Origin: Acidobacteria bacterium RIFCSPLOWO2_12_FULL_67_14b
GTDB taxonomy: Bacteria; Acidobacteriota; Vicinamibacteria; Vicinamibacterales; UBA2999
NCBI GenBank assembly: GCA_001768615.1
Contig: MELE01000145.1
Coordinates: forward strand, 8,931 to 43,070
Direction of reading: 5' to 3'
Length of the DNA: 34,140 nt
The notes below the pieces were generated by a model. It did not search any database. It saw only the letters and a program-made list of their open reading frames with translations, and was not told the origin of the DNA. The position numbers and the translations under genes were made by a program. Numbering within the stretch: position 1 is the stretch's first letter; the number at the start of each line of letters is the position of its first letter. Below are positions 26,612-33,749 of the stretch, piece by piece.

Positions 26612-27859
26612 CTACGGTTCGGCGAGCAGCGCCGTCAGGCTGACGGCCGTCGTGCGCACCTGCTCGAGCGCGGCCAGGTAGCGCTCGTTGGCCTCGAACA
26701 GGGCGCGCTCGGTCATCAGTACCTGCGGATAGGAGGCCGCCATCGCGCGGTGGCGCGCCAGGTACAGCTGGTAGGCCTCGGTCGCCTTCGGCAGGATGTC
26801 GCTGCGATAGACCTCGGCCCGCCGGCGCGCGGTGCGGTAGTCATCGTAGAGCGCGGCGTACCGATCGATCAGCTTCAACTCGAGGGCAGCGACCGCAGCC
26901 CTGGCGGCCGCGATCCGCGAGGAGGACGCGGCGATGCCGCCGTGATTCCGATCCCACAGCGGGATTGTGAGGCCGGCCTCGACGGCCCACTCGAGCCCCA
27001 CCGGCCTGTTGTCGGGCTCGAGCAGTTCCCGGTTGTAACGGGGCCCGCCTTTGAGCAGCAGGTCCGGCGACGTCACCTTCCGCGCCACGGCCAGCTCGCG
27101 TTCCGCACGCGTCACGGCGGCGCGCGCTTCGGCCAGCTCGGGGCTCGCCGCGAGCGCGGCGGCCAGTGTTTCGTCACGTGGCAGCTCGGGCAGCGCGTCG
27201 CCGGCCGCTCCCGCCACCGCGCGTTGCGGCATGCGTGGCTGCGCGACGGCGGCGGCCAGTTGCGTCCACGCCCGCGCGAGCGCGCTCTCGGCTTCCACGA
27301 CATCGAGTCCCGCGAGCGACGCGTCCATCTCCGCCACCAGCACGTCCGGGCGATCGGCCGCGCCAACGTTGAACAACTGTGCCGACACTCGTCCGGCCTC
27401 GGCGGCCAACGTCGCCAGGTTCCGGCGCACGTCGAGCCGTAATTGCGCCGCGACGACCATGTGATAGGCCACGCGCACGCCGGCCAGCACCTGCAACCGG
27501 GCCCGATCCCGGCCGGCCTCCGCTTCGCCGATGCCGGCCTCGAACGCCCGCCGGCTCAACCTCAGCTTCCCTCCGAGCGGGATCCGCTGATCGACGACGA
27601 CGCCGTGCTCGCCGCCGCGGTTGATCGGCCCGCGTGCGATCTCGTCACCGACGTACGAGACCGAGGGATTCGGCCACGATCCGGCCTGCGCCGCGGCGTG
27701 TCGGGCCACGTCGATCGTGGCCGACGCTGCGGCGAGCGACGGATGCGACGCCAGCGCCAGCCGCTCGAGCTCGTCGAGCGTGATCGGCGCCGGCGCCTGG
27801 GCGTTCGCCGAGACGATCCACGCCAGGATTGCCGCCATCGACAGGAGGGCGCGGGTCAT
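26612..27859 (-). CDS. TolC-type outer-membrane efflux protein
   Basis: 415 aa, two OEP domains. The start at ATG 27859 shares one base with the multicopper oxidase stop (TGATG) and gives a signal peptide (MTRALLSMAAILAWIVSANA) followed by PITLDELERLALASHPSLAAA, the usual beginning of the family. Long helical stretches rich in Ala and Glu (ARAAVTRAERELAVARKV, RIAAARAAVAALELKL) alternate with short strands (VEAGLTIPLWDRNHGG). No RND pump or adaptor gene is adjacent, so partners must lie elsewhere. The neighbours point to copper or other metal efflux (CusC-like role), which is inference. Confidence 0.88.
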   Translation of the reverse strand: MTRALLSMAAILAWIVSANAQAPAPITLDELERLALASHPSLAAASATIDVARHAAAQAGSWPNPSVSYVGDEIARGPINRGGEHGVVVDQRIPLGGKLRLSRRAFEAGIGEAEAGRDRARLQVLAGVRVAYHMVVAAQLRLDVRRNLATLAAEAGRVSAQLFNVGAADRPDVLVAEMDASLAGLDVVEAESALARAWTQLAAAVAQPRMPQRAVAGAAGDALPELPRDETLAAALAASPELAEARAAVTRAERELAVARKVTSPDLLLKGGPRYNRELLEPDNRPVGLEWAVEAGLTIPLWDRNHGGIAASSSRIAAARAAVAALELKLIDRYAALYDDYRTARRRAEVYRSDILPKATEAYQLYLARHRAMAASYPQVLMTERALFEANERYLAALEQVRTTAVSLTALLAEP

Positions 27860-29082
27860 CACCGGCCTCCCTTCTGCTGCCCGGCCTTGAGCGCCTGGAT
27901 GCGATCGAAGGTCGGCGGATCGACGACGCGCACCAGCGTCATCATCCCCATCATCGCGGCGGACCATCCGGGCCGCAGGCCGTGATTCTCCGGCTTTGCG
28001 GCCATCGCGTCGTCCATCACCATCCACATGTCTTGTGGATAGCCCTTGACCGCCCAAGCCTCCGGCGCGGCGGGCGGCATACCCGGATGCGTCGCATGGC
28101 CCATCGCCGCGTGCTCGCCGAGCGGATAGTTGGGGACCACCTCGCCGCGGATCGACGATCCCATCTGGTTCATCATGTGGTGCGGCAGGTGGCAGTGCAG
28201 CATCCAGTCGCCGGGATACACGGCGTCGAACTCGATGTCTCTTGCCTGCGCCACGCCGACGATCACGGTGTTGCCCGGCTCCCACGGTTGCGGGATGCGG
28301 CCCGCCTCGGTGCCCACCGTGTAGAACGTGTTGCCGTGCAGATGGATGGGATGGTGATCCATCGACAGGTTCACCATCCGGATGCGCACGCGCTCGCCGG
28401 TCTTGACGATCATCGGCGTGGTGTCGGGGCCGGCCTTGCCGTTGATGGTCAGCCAGTTGAACTCCATCGCCAGGGTGTTCGGCACGGTGTTGTTCGGCAG
28501 GATCGACCAGCCCTGCCAGATCAACCCGAAGTCGCGGTGCACGCGGGGCTCGTAGGCCTGCGGCGGATGCACGATGAAGAGGCCGATCATCCCCATCATT
28601 TCCTGCATCGGCATGTGCGAGTGGTAGAAGAACGTGCCGTGCTGATGGAGCGAGAACTCGAACGTCCGCGACCCGCCCGGCGGGATGGGATCGATGCCGA
28701 GCCCCGGCACGCCGTCGACCTCCGGCGGCACCTCGAGGCCATGCCAGTGTGCCGAGAAGATCTCCGGCAGCCTGTTCTCGACGATGATGCGGACGCGATC
28801 GCCCTGGGTGACTTCGATCGCCGGACCGGGCATCGAGCCGTTGAAGCCCCAGCAGTCCACCGGCCGCTCCGGCAGGAATGTGGTCTTCACGGGCTCGGCC
28901 ACCAGGCGGAACACCTTCACGCCGTTGTCGATCGTGAACGGCAGCTTGGGCAGGTCCGGCGTTTCCACCAGCACGGGCCGCGGGCCAGGCGGCGCCACGG
29001 TCGGCGCGGGCTTCCACTCCTGACCCGCAACGGCGGCGCCGGCAAAGAGATTTTGCAGAAAGCTTCGGCGAGAAAAAGGCAT
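27859..29082 (-). CDS. Tat-exported multicopper oxidase
   Basis: 407 aa. A Tat signal (SRRSFLQNLFAGAAVAG), as expected for a cofactor enzyme folded before export. Copper ligands in the canonical four clusters: HWHG near residue 111, HSHM near 154, HPIHLHG near 243 and HCHLPHHMM near 294, the last giving the type-1 Cys and the axial Met. It is shorter than CueO or CopA oxidases (about 500-600 aa). A Met/His-rich segment follows (GEHAAMGHATHPGM), as in copper-tolerance oxidases. A strong GGAGG site lies 7 nt before the ATG. Probably oxidises Cu(I) to Cu(II) in the periplasm. Confidence 0.93.
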   Translation of the reverse strand: MPFSRRSFLQNLFAGAAVAGQEWKPAPTVAPPGPRPVLVETPDLPKLPFTIDNGVKVFRLVAEPVKTTFLPERPVDCWGFNGSMPGPAIEVTQGDRVRIIVENRLPEIFSAHWHGLEVPPEVDGVPGLGIDPIPPGGSRTFEFSLHQHGTFFYHSHMPMQEMMGMIGLFIVHPPQAYEPRVHRDFGLIWQGWSILPNNTVPNTLAMEFNWLTINGKAGPDTTPMIVKTGERVRIRMVNLSMDHHPIHLHGNTFYTVGTEAGRIPQPWEPGNTVIVGVAQARDIEFDAVYPGDWMLHCHLPHHMMNQMGSSIRGEVVPNYPLGEHAAMGHATHPGMPPAAPEAWAVKGYPQDMWMVMDDAMAAKPENHGLRPGWSAAMMGMMTLVRVVDPPTFDRIQALKAGQQKGGR

Positions 29083-29107
29083 AACACACCTCCAGTAACT
29101 GACGTGA

Positions 29108-29130
29108 TCCGGGAACCGGGCTCCGGGAAC
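29108..29130. repeat. CCGGGNN heptamer repeat upstream of the multicopper oxidase
   Basis: CCGGGAA-CCGGGCT-CCGGGAA in tandem between the Cys-containing gene stop and the oxidase ribosome site, flanked by TGAT and ATCA. Shares the CCGGGCT unit with 5058-5084. Confidence 0.75.
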
Positions 29131-29133
29131 CGA

Positions 29134-29475
29134 TCAGATGCGAAGGGGTGTCGAACGAAGAGCGCCTGACAGGTGCTTGGGTGCTGAGGTGCTGAGGTGC
29201 TTGGGTGCGCGGGTGCTCGGGTGCGCAGACCCGTGCGCGGCAACCACCCGCGGCGCGAGCATGTCCGCTCGCGAGGATCCCGCCGGCGGCACGGCGTCGA
29301 GTACCGGGCAGTTGACGTCGGAGGCAGCGGCGATCTGCGTGTCGGTCGCCGCCGGCTCGTGCGCCGGGCAATGCGACGTCTCGGCCGGCGCCGCGCACGT
29401 GGCCTCGCACCACGCGCGCGCGGGCGCGGCGGCGGCCATCAGGAGCGCGATGAGGACGATGGCGAGGCGGGCCAC
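29134..29475 (-). CDS. Small secreted Cys-containing protein in the copper locus
   Basis: 113 aa from GTG 29475. A signal peptide (MARLAIVLIALLMAAAAPARA) is followed by WCEATC, HCPAHE and NCPVLD, four Cys and nearby His that could bind metal or form disulfides. No family recognised. It sits 19 nt after the cytochrome c stop and upstream of the multicopper oxidase, so a role in periplasmic copper handling is a reasonable guess. The C-terminal 30 or so residues (AHPSTRAPKHLSTSAPKHLSG) come from GGTGCTTG octamers and probably are not part of the original protein. TATACT lies 9 nt before the GTG with no clear Shine-Dalgarno. Confidence 0.65.
   Translation of the reverse strand: MARLAIVLIALLMAAAAPARAWCEATCAAPAETSHCPAHEPAATDTQIAAASDVNCPVLDAVPPAGSSRADMLAPRVVAAHGSAHPSTRAPKHLSTSAPKHLSGALRSTPLRI
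29172..29227. repeat. GGTGCTTG octamer repeat at the 3' end of the Cys-containing gene
   Basis: Seven octamers: GGTGCTTG, GGTGCTGA (twice), GGTGCTTG, GGTGCGCG, GGTGCTCG, GGTGCGCA. More degenerate than the other two tracts, so probably older. Confidence 0.88.
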
Positions 29476-29484
29476 AGGGGTGTC

Positions 29485-29490
29485 AGTATA
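29485..29490 (-). promoter_or_regulatory. -10-like element close to the GTG of the Cys-containing gene
   Basis: TATACT on the minus strand, 9 nt before the start codon, preceded by T (TTATACT). Transcription would start within about 2-3 nt of the GTG, i.e. an almost leaderless message. No -35 is evident. Confidence 0.35.
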
Positions 29491-29494
29491 ACCC

Positions 29495-30130
29495 TCAGGG
29501 CGGGGGCGGCTTGTGACCCGCGTGCGGATCCGCCGCCGGCACCGCCGGCCTATCGGCGCCGCCCAGGAATTCGTCGATGCGCCGCTGCTCTTCGATCTCC
29601 GCGCCCGATCGCGGATTGAAGCGCTCCATGTCCGCCAGCTCCTCCGGCGTCAGCGAGGGCAGCCGGCGGATGAAATGCACCAGCTGCCAGCTCGATCGCT
29701 CGCCCTCGAGCGTGCCCGTGCTCCACCCCGGCATGCCGGTGAGGCGGACGCCGTTCTCGATGATGTAGAAGATCTCGCCGTCGCTCAGGCCCTGCGTGCG
29801 CGGCAGCCGCATGTCGGGCGCCTTCGGATAGAAGTTGCGGCCCATCTCGGTATTGCCGCTGCCATCGTTGGCGTGGCAGCTCGCGCAATGATCGGCGAAG
29901 TGCTCCCGCCCGGCCGCCAGGGTCTCTGCGGACGGCGAGACCGGGTTCTTGAGTCCCTTGTAGCGCGTCGGCGTGAGCCAGCCGCGGAGCAGGAGCGCGG
30001 CGCGCGCTTCGATCCACGATGGCTGCGGGCGGGCGCTGACGCCGCGGCCCTTCACGTAGAACAGCCCGGCGGCGGCGATGGCCATCAGCACGACGACCGT
30101 CCACGCCACCGTACGCACGAACCGCTTCAT
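29495..30130 (-). CDS. Membrane-anchored class I cytochrome c
   Basis: 211 aa. An uncleaved N-terminal anchor (residues 6-26) or signal is followed by one heme c site CASCH at 82-86 and a likely axial Met in TGMPGW near 133, with GLSDGEIFYIIENG in between, as in c-type cytochromes of alcohol-dehydrogenase and oxidase-linked groups. The tail is Pro/His-rich (DPHAGHKPPPP). The ATG overlaps the upstream CECC protein stop (ATGA). It may pass electrons for periplasmic copper or thiol redox chemistry; the partner is not known. Confidence 0.88.
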   Translation of the reverse strand: MKRFVRTVAWTVVVLMAIAAAGLFYVKGRGVSARPQPSWIEARAALLLRGWLTPTRYKGLKNPVSPSAETLAAGREHFADHCASCHANDGSGNTEMGRNFYPKAPDMRLPRTQGLSDGEIFYIIENGVRLTGMPGWSTGTLEGERSSWQLVHFIRRLPSLTPEELADMERFNPRSGAEIEEQRRIDEFLGGADRPAVPAADPHAGHKPPPP

Positions 30131-31431
30131 TGCCGAGAGGGCGTGCCCGCGGCCGGCAGGGCGGCGGCGGCCGTCCGGACCTGCAGCGATCCGCGGTCGG
30201 CCGACTCGGTCCAGGCGAACACGATCTCGCCCCGGCCGATGGCGGCGCGCGGGTAGCCGCTGGCGCGATTGCCGGCGATGCCCGCGACCGTAATCGCGGG
30301 CGACCTCGCGCCGCTTCGGTCGATGCGGCGCGCGCGGAACTGCGCCCGCTGATCCGCGAATTCGATCCACGTCGCCAGCGCCGCGCCGTCGGGCAGCAGC
30401 TCCACATCCACGCGCCCCAGCGACCCGCCATCGTCGACGCGGATCGGGGCGCCGTAGGTGCGGCCGGCATCGGGCGAGAACGCCAGGTAGGCCTGCCCCT
30501 GTTCCTGTTTGACCGTGAACCACGCGAGCGTAACGTCACGGCCGCGTGCGCTCAACGCAGGCCCGTTGACGGGGCATGCGGCGATCGTCCACGCGTCGTT
30601 GAAGACCGGTGCGGGCGCGGCCCACCTGCCGCCGACAAACCGCGAGGTGTAGATGTCGCGGATCTCGCCGGCGCTGCGATCGCGGAACGCGGCGATCACG
30701 CCCTCGCTCGTGACGGTGGCCGCGGTTGGACAGCACTCGCAGACGCGCTCGTCGACGGCGCCTTCCTCGAGCAGCTGCCAATTGCGATCGTAGCGCGCGA
30801 ACCGCACGCTCATCGCGCCGGTGTCATGGTCACCTTCGTGGCCGCCCGCCTGCCCTGAGCGAGCGCTCGAGCTCGTCTCGACGCGAGTCGAAGGGGGCTT
30901 CATGCCCCGGCCATCGAGCCACACGAGGCCGAGGCCGTCGCCCAGCGGGAACATCGACGCGAAGCCGTGTTCGGTCTTCGTGCCGTCCTGGTGTGGCGTA
31001 AACGACTGCGACCACGTCTTGCCGTCATCACTGGAATGCGACAGGCGCACGTCGTAGGCGTAGGTGTCGGGCCCGCTCTTCTGCAGCCAGTGCGCGACCA
31101 GCACGCCGGAGGGCAGGCGCAGGACCGAGGGGACGTCGGCCCAGTTGACGAACCAGTCACGCCCGGCGGCGATGGTGCGAGGCGCGGACCATCCGGCGGC
31201 CGTGCGCTCGGCGAACCGGAGCGTGGCGAGATCGCCGCTGCGCTCGATCCAGCTGAGGAGCACGCCGCGGTCCGACACCGACAGTTGCGGCTGCGCGGAG
31301 TTCGGCAAGGCCGGGCTCGGCAGCGCTTCAGGAGTGATTTGCCAGGCCGCCTGCTCCGCGCGCAGGGCGTCCCGCGTCGGCGCCGCGAGAGCGGCGGCGG
31401 CCAGGATCGCGAAGACGGAGTAGCGCCACAT
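30127..31431 (-). CDS. Secreted sialidase-like beta-propeller protein with a CECC motif
   Basis: 434 aa from ATG 31431, 7 nt after the fmdB stop; the N-terminus [25 protein letters not shown] is a signal peptide. Repeated BNR/Asp-box-like blades ([43 protein letters not shown]) suggest a sialidase-type propeller, but I do not see the sialidase Arg triad and do not claim glycosidase activity. A CECCP motif near residue 230 could bind metal or carry a disulfide. Within blade 3 the stretch after GRGMKPP ([14 protein letters not shown]) comes from a dispersed repeat inserted in frame. The stop overlaps the cytochrome c start (ATGA). Confidence 0.75.
   Translation of the reverse strand: MWRYSVFAILAAAALAAPTRDALRAEQAAWQITPEALPSPALPNSAQPQLSVSDRGVLLSWIERSGDLATLRFAERTAAGWSAPRTIAAGRDWFVNWADVPSVLRLPSGVLVAHWLQKSGPDTYAYDVRLSHSSDDGKTWSQSFTPHQDGTKTEHGFASMFPLGDGLGLVWLDGRGMKPPSTRVETSSSARSGQAGGHEGDHDTGAMSVRFARYDRNWQLLEEGAVDERVCECCPTAATVTSEGVIAAFRDRSAGEIRDIYTSRFVGGRWAAPAPVFNDAWTIAACPVNGPALSARGRDVTLAWFTVKQEQGQAYLAFSPDAGRTYGAPIRVDDGGSLGRVDVELLPDGAALATWIEFADQRAQFRARRIDRSGARSPAITVAGIAGNRASGYPRAAIGRGEIVFAWTESADRGSLQVRTAAAALPAAGTPSRQ
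30848..30895. repeat. Dispersed repeat GCCTGCCCTGAGCGA ... GCGAGTCGAAGGG, copy 2, inside a CDS
   Basis: Same ends as 14973-15006, with a 20-nt middle (against 6 nt in copy 1) that contains GAGCGCTC and CGAGCTCG palindromes. It is read in frame by the CECC-containing propeller gene. Confidence 0.78.
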
Positions 31432-31438
31432 CACGGGC

Positions 31439-31669
31439 TCAGTTCGTCCGGCAGCTGCCGGCGCCGCGGGGGTCGCCGCAGGCGCCGCACGCCGCCGGGC
31501 CCGCGCTACGGGGCATCGTGCCACCGGAAGGCGCGCTCACGGCAAAGACGGAGAGCTGCTTGTCCAACTCGAGGCTGGCGCACTTCGGGCATTCGAGCCG
31601 GGTGGACTCGCGGACCAGCAACTCGAACGTGTGGTCGCAGCTGCGGCACTGGTATTCGTAGAGCGGCAT
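31439..31669 (-). CDS. FmdB-family zinc-ribbon protein
   Basis: 76 aa. The N-terminus [19 protein letters not shown] followed by LECPKC gives the four-Cys zinc ribbon of the FmdB/CxxC_CxxC_SSSS family. The C-terminal part adds CGACG and GSC, a second Cys cluster common in longer members. The role is unclear in general; regulatory or RNA-linked roles have been suggested. Start at ATG 31669, with TATTAT 7 nt upstream and no Shine-Dalgarno. First gene of the minus-strand run that leads into the copper genes, and divergent from typA. Confidence 0.9.
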   Translation of the reverse strand: MPLYEYQCRSCDHTFELLVRESTRLECPKCASLELDKQLSVFAVSAPSGGTMPRSAGPAACGACGDPRGAGSCRTN

Positions 31670-31676
31670 AGAGAAG

Positions 31677-31682
31677 ATAATA
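31677..31682 (-). promoter_or_regulatory. -10 element of fmdB, leaderless type
   Basis: TATTAT on the minus strand ends 7 nt before the fmdB ATG, so the transcript would begin at or next to the start codon. It faces away from the typA promoter at 31748-31756. Confidence 0.45.
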
Positions 31683-31747
31683 CGCCGAATGCCGCCCGCC
31701 GGACGATCGTGGCACCCGCCGCGCGTGAACCTCCCGTGGGAACCGTT

Positions 31748-31756
31748 TGGTATACT
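31748..31756 (+). promoter_or_regulatory. Extended -10 promoter of typA, leaderless type
   Basis: TGGTATACT (TG-N-TATACT) ends 6 nt before the typA ATG at 31763. A start at the usual distance would fall on the ATG itself. No Shine-Dalgarno at proper spacing is present; the GGTGGG directly before the ATG is too close. Confidence 0.55.
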
Positions 31757-31762
31757 GGTGGG

Positions 31763-32704
31763 ATGCTCTTGACAGAGACAAGCCCGCTTGTGGCCAACCC
31801 TCTTCGTCGCAACGTCGCGATCATCGCGCACGTCGATCACGGCAAGACCACGCTTGTCGACGCCATGTTCCGCCAGGGCGGCGTCTTCCGCGCCCACGAA
31901 CGCGTCGCCGAGCGGGCGATGGACAGCAACGAGCTCGAGCGCGAGCGCGGCATCACCATCATGGCCAAGAACACCGCCGTCCACTACGGCGAGACGCTGA
32001 TCAACATCATGGACACGCCGGGCCACGCCGACTTCGGCGGGGAAGTGGAGCGCGTCCTGTCGATGGCCGACGGCGTCGTGCTGCTGGTCGACGCGGCCGA
32101 GGGGCCGCTGCCGCAGACCCGGTTCGTGTTGCGCAAGGCCTTCGAACGCGGGCTGCCGCCGATCGTCGTGATCAACAAGATCGACCGCGCCGACGCGCGG
32201 GCGAAGGAAGTGCTCAACGAGGTCTACGACCTGTTCATCGACCTGGACGCGACCGAGGAACAAATCGAGTTCCCGGTCCTCTACACGAGCGGGCGCGCCG
32301 GCACCGCCAGCACCGACCTGAACGTCCCCGGCGAGGATCTGCGCCCCCTGTTCGAGGCGATCCTGTCGCACGTGCCGCCGCCGAAGGGCGACCCCAACGC
32401 GCCGCTGCAGATGCTGGTGTCGAACCTCGATGCCAGCGACTACCTGGGCCGCATCGCCATCGGCCGCATCTTCAACGGCCGCGTCCGCCTCAACGATCCG
32501 ATCGTGGTGTGCAAGCTGGACGGACAGGCCAAGGAAACGCGCGTCACGAAGCTGTTTACGTTCGAGGGGCTCAAGCGCGTCGAAATCGCGGAAGCCTCCG
32601 CCGGCGACATCATCTGCCTGGCGGGCATCGAAGACATCACGATCGGCGAGACCATCACCGATCCCGAGCACCGGCAAGCGATTCCGTACACCGACGTCGA
32701 CTAA
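31763..32704 (+). CDS. typA: TypA/BipA ribosome-binding GTPase, N-terminal part (interrupted by in-frame TAA)
   Basis: Translation-factor GTPase of the EF-G/LepA group that acts on the ribosome. This 313-aa part holds the G domain: G1 AHVDHGKTT near residue 18, switch region ERERGITI with the conserved Thr, G3 [16 protein letters not shown] near 77, G4 NKID near 137, G5 TSGRAG near 179, and then domain II ([17 protein letters not shown]...). Translation stops at TAA 32702-32704, where relatives have Glu in DEPT(I/V)SM. The reading frame continues without shift into the next entry. One base change (GAA to TAA) explains the break. The start at ATG 31763 gives the family N-terminus ([15 protein letters not shown]). 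Confidence 0.93.
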   Translation: MLLTETSPLVANPLRRNVAIIAHVDHGKTTLVDAMFRQGGVFRAHERVAERAMDSNELERERGITIMAKNTAVHYGETLINIMDTPGHADFGGEVERVLSMADGVVLLVDAAEGPLPQTRFVLRKAFERGLPPIVVINKIDRADARAKEVLNEVYDLFIDLDATEEQIEFPVLYTSGRAGTASTDLNVPGEDLRPLFEAILSHVPPPKGDPNAPLQMLVSNLDASDYLGRIAIGRIFNGRVRLNDPIVVCKLDGQAKETRVTKLFTFEGLKRVEIAEASAGDIICLAGIEDITIGETITDPEHRQAIPYTDVD

Positions 32705-32716
32705 CCGACCATCTCG

Positions 32717-33601
32717 ATGATCTTCGGCATCAACACAGGCCCGCTGGCCGGCCGGGACGGCCAGTACGTGACGTCGCGTCACTTGAAGGAGCGCCTCGAC
32801 AAGGAGCTGCTCGGCAATGTCTCGATCCGCGTTGAGCCGACCGACACGCCGGAGCAGTTCAAGGTGCTGGGGCGCGGCGAACTGCAGCTGGCGATCCTGA
32901 TCGAGATGATGCGCCGGGAAGGGTTCGAGCTCCAGGTGTCGAGGCCCGAGATCGTCGTCAAGGAGATCAACGGCGTCCGGATGGAACCGGTCGAGGACCT
33001 GGTGATCGACGTGGCGGAAGACTATCAGGGCGTGGTGATCTCCGGGTGCGGCACGCGCCGCGGCACGATGACCAACCTCGTCAATCACGGCAGCGGCCGC
33101 GTGCGCCTGGAGTTCAGGATCCCGGCGCGCGGCCTGATCGGCTTCCGCTCGCAGTTCCTCACCGAAACCAAGGGTACCGGCATCATGAACCACCTGTTCG
33201 CCGGGTGGGAGCCGTGGCACGGCCCGATTCCGTCGCGCGCGACCGGGGGCCTGGTGGCCGACCGGCCGGGCGTGACCACCGCCTACGCGCTGGCCAACCT
33301 GCAGGAGCGCGGCGTGATTCACATCGAGCCGGGCACCCCCGTCTACGAGGGCATGCTGATCGGCGAGAACTCGCGCGACAACGACCTCGACGTCAACGTC
33401 ACGAAAGAGAAGAAACAGACCAACATGCGCGCGTCCTCCGCGGACGAAGCCATCCGCCTCGTGCCGCCGCACATCATGGGACTCGAGCAGGCAATTGAGT
33501 TCATCAACGACGATGAGCTGGTGGAGGTGACGCCGAAGAGCATCCGGCTGCGCAAGCGGATCCTGGCGGGCAACCTCCGCCCCAAAAAATCCGCCGAGTA
33601 A
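32717..33601 (+). CDS. typA: TypA/BipA, C-terminal part (domains III, V and CTD), same frame
   Basis: 294 aa from ATG 32717, 12 nt after the stop of the N-terminal part and in the same frame; the three codons just before it (ACC ATC TCG) still encode the expected TIS of the family. The sequence matches full TypA after the break: [64 protein letters not shown], and the C-terminal domain with [13 protein letters not shown]. No other stop or frameshift is present, so selection on this half was intact until recently or still is. There is no Shine-Dalgarno before the ATG; separate production would depend on reinitiation or stop readthrough. A sequencing or assembly error is also possible. Confidence 0.9.
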   Translation: MIFGINTGPLAGRDGQYVTSRHLKERLDKELLGNVSIRVEPTDTPEQFKVLGRGELQLAILIEMMRREGFELQVSRPEIVVKEINGVRMEPVEDLVIDVAEDYQGVVISGCGTRRGTMTNLVNHGSGRVRLEFRIPARGLIGFRSQFLTETKGTGIMNHLFAGWEPWHGPIPSRATGGLVADRPGVTTAYALANLQERGVIHIEPGTPVYEGMLIGENSRDNDLDVNVTKEKKQTNMRASSADEAIRLVPPHIMGLEQAIEFINDDELVEVTPKSIRLRKRILAGNLRPKKSAE

Positions 33602-33637
33602 CGTCCTTCCGGCAGGAATTATCCTGTCTTACCTGCA

Positions 33638-33666
33638 TTGACAGCTGGGCGGCGCGGCCGTACCAA
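33638..33666 (+). promoter_or_regulatory. Possible promoter of the TonB-dependent receptor gene
   Basis: A consensus TTGACA (33638-33643) is followed after 17 nt by TACCAA, a weak -10. This would leave a leader of about 75-80 nt before the ATG at 33750. A small CAGGA-ATTA-TCCTG hairpin lies just upstream, after the typA stop. Confidence 0.35.
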
Positions 33667-33738
33667 TAGCGCACTCTGACCGCGTTAGCGTCTGCGAGCG
33701 TGGCTTGTTGTTTTGCTTCCCTACCGGTTTCTCGAACG

Positions 33739-33744
33739 AGGAGG
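33739..33744 (+). promoter_or_regulatory. Shine-Dalgarno of the TonB-dependent receptor gene
   Basis: AGGAGG, 5 nt before ATG 33750. It is a full consensus site, unlike most starts in this window, and fixes the start of a highly expressed type of outer-membrane gene. Confidence 0.8.
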
Positions 33745-33749
33745 TCTGT

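Noticed and set aside
27860-29413. 5' extension of the TolC-type gene to a frame of 933 codons
   Set aside because: The extension is the wrong frame of the multicopper oxidase; the TolC start at 27859 is fixed by its signal peptide and the TGATG overlap.
30127-31431. Functional exo-sialidase
   Set aside because: Asp-box-like blades are present, but I could not identify the catalytic Arg triad and Tyr/Glu pair, so only a propeller fold is claimed.
32702-32719. Programmed frameshift in typA
   Set aside because: Both parts are in the same frame; only a stop codon separates them, so no frameshift is needed.
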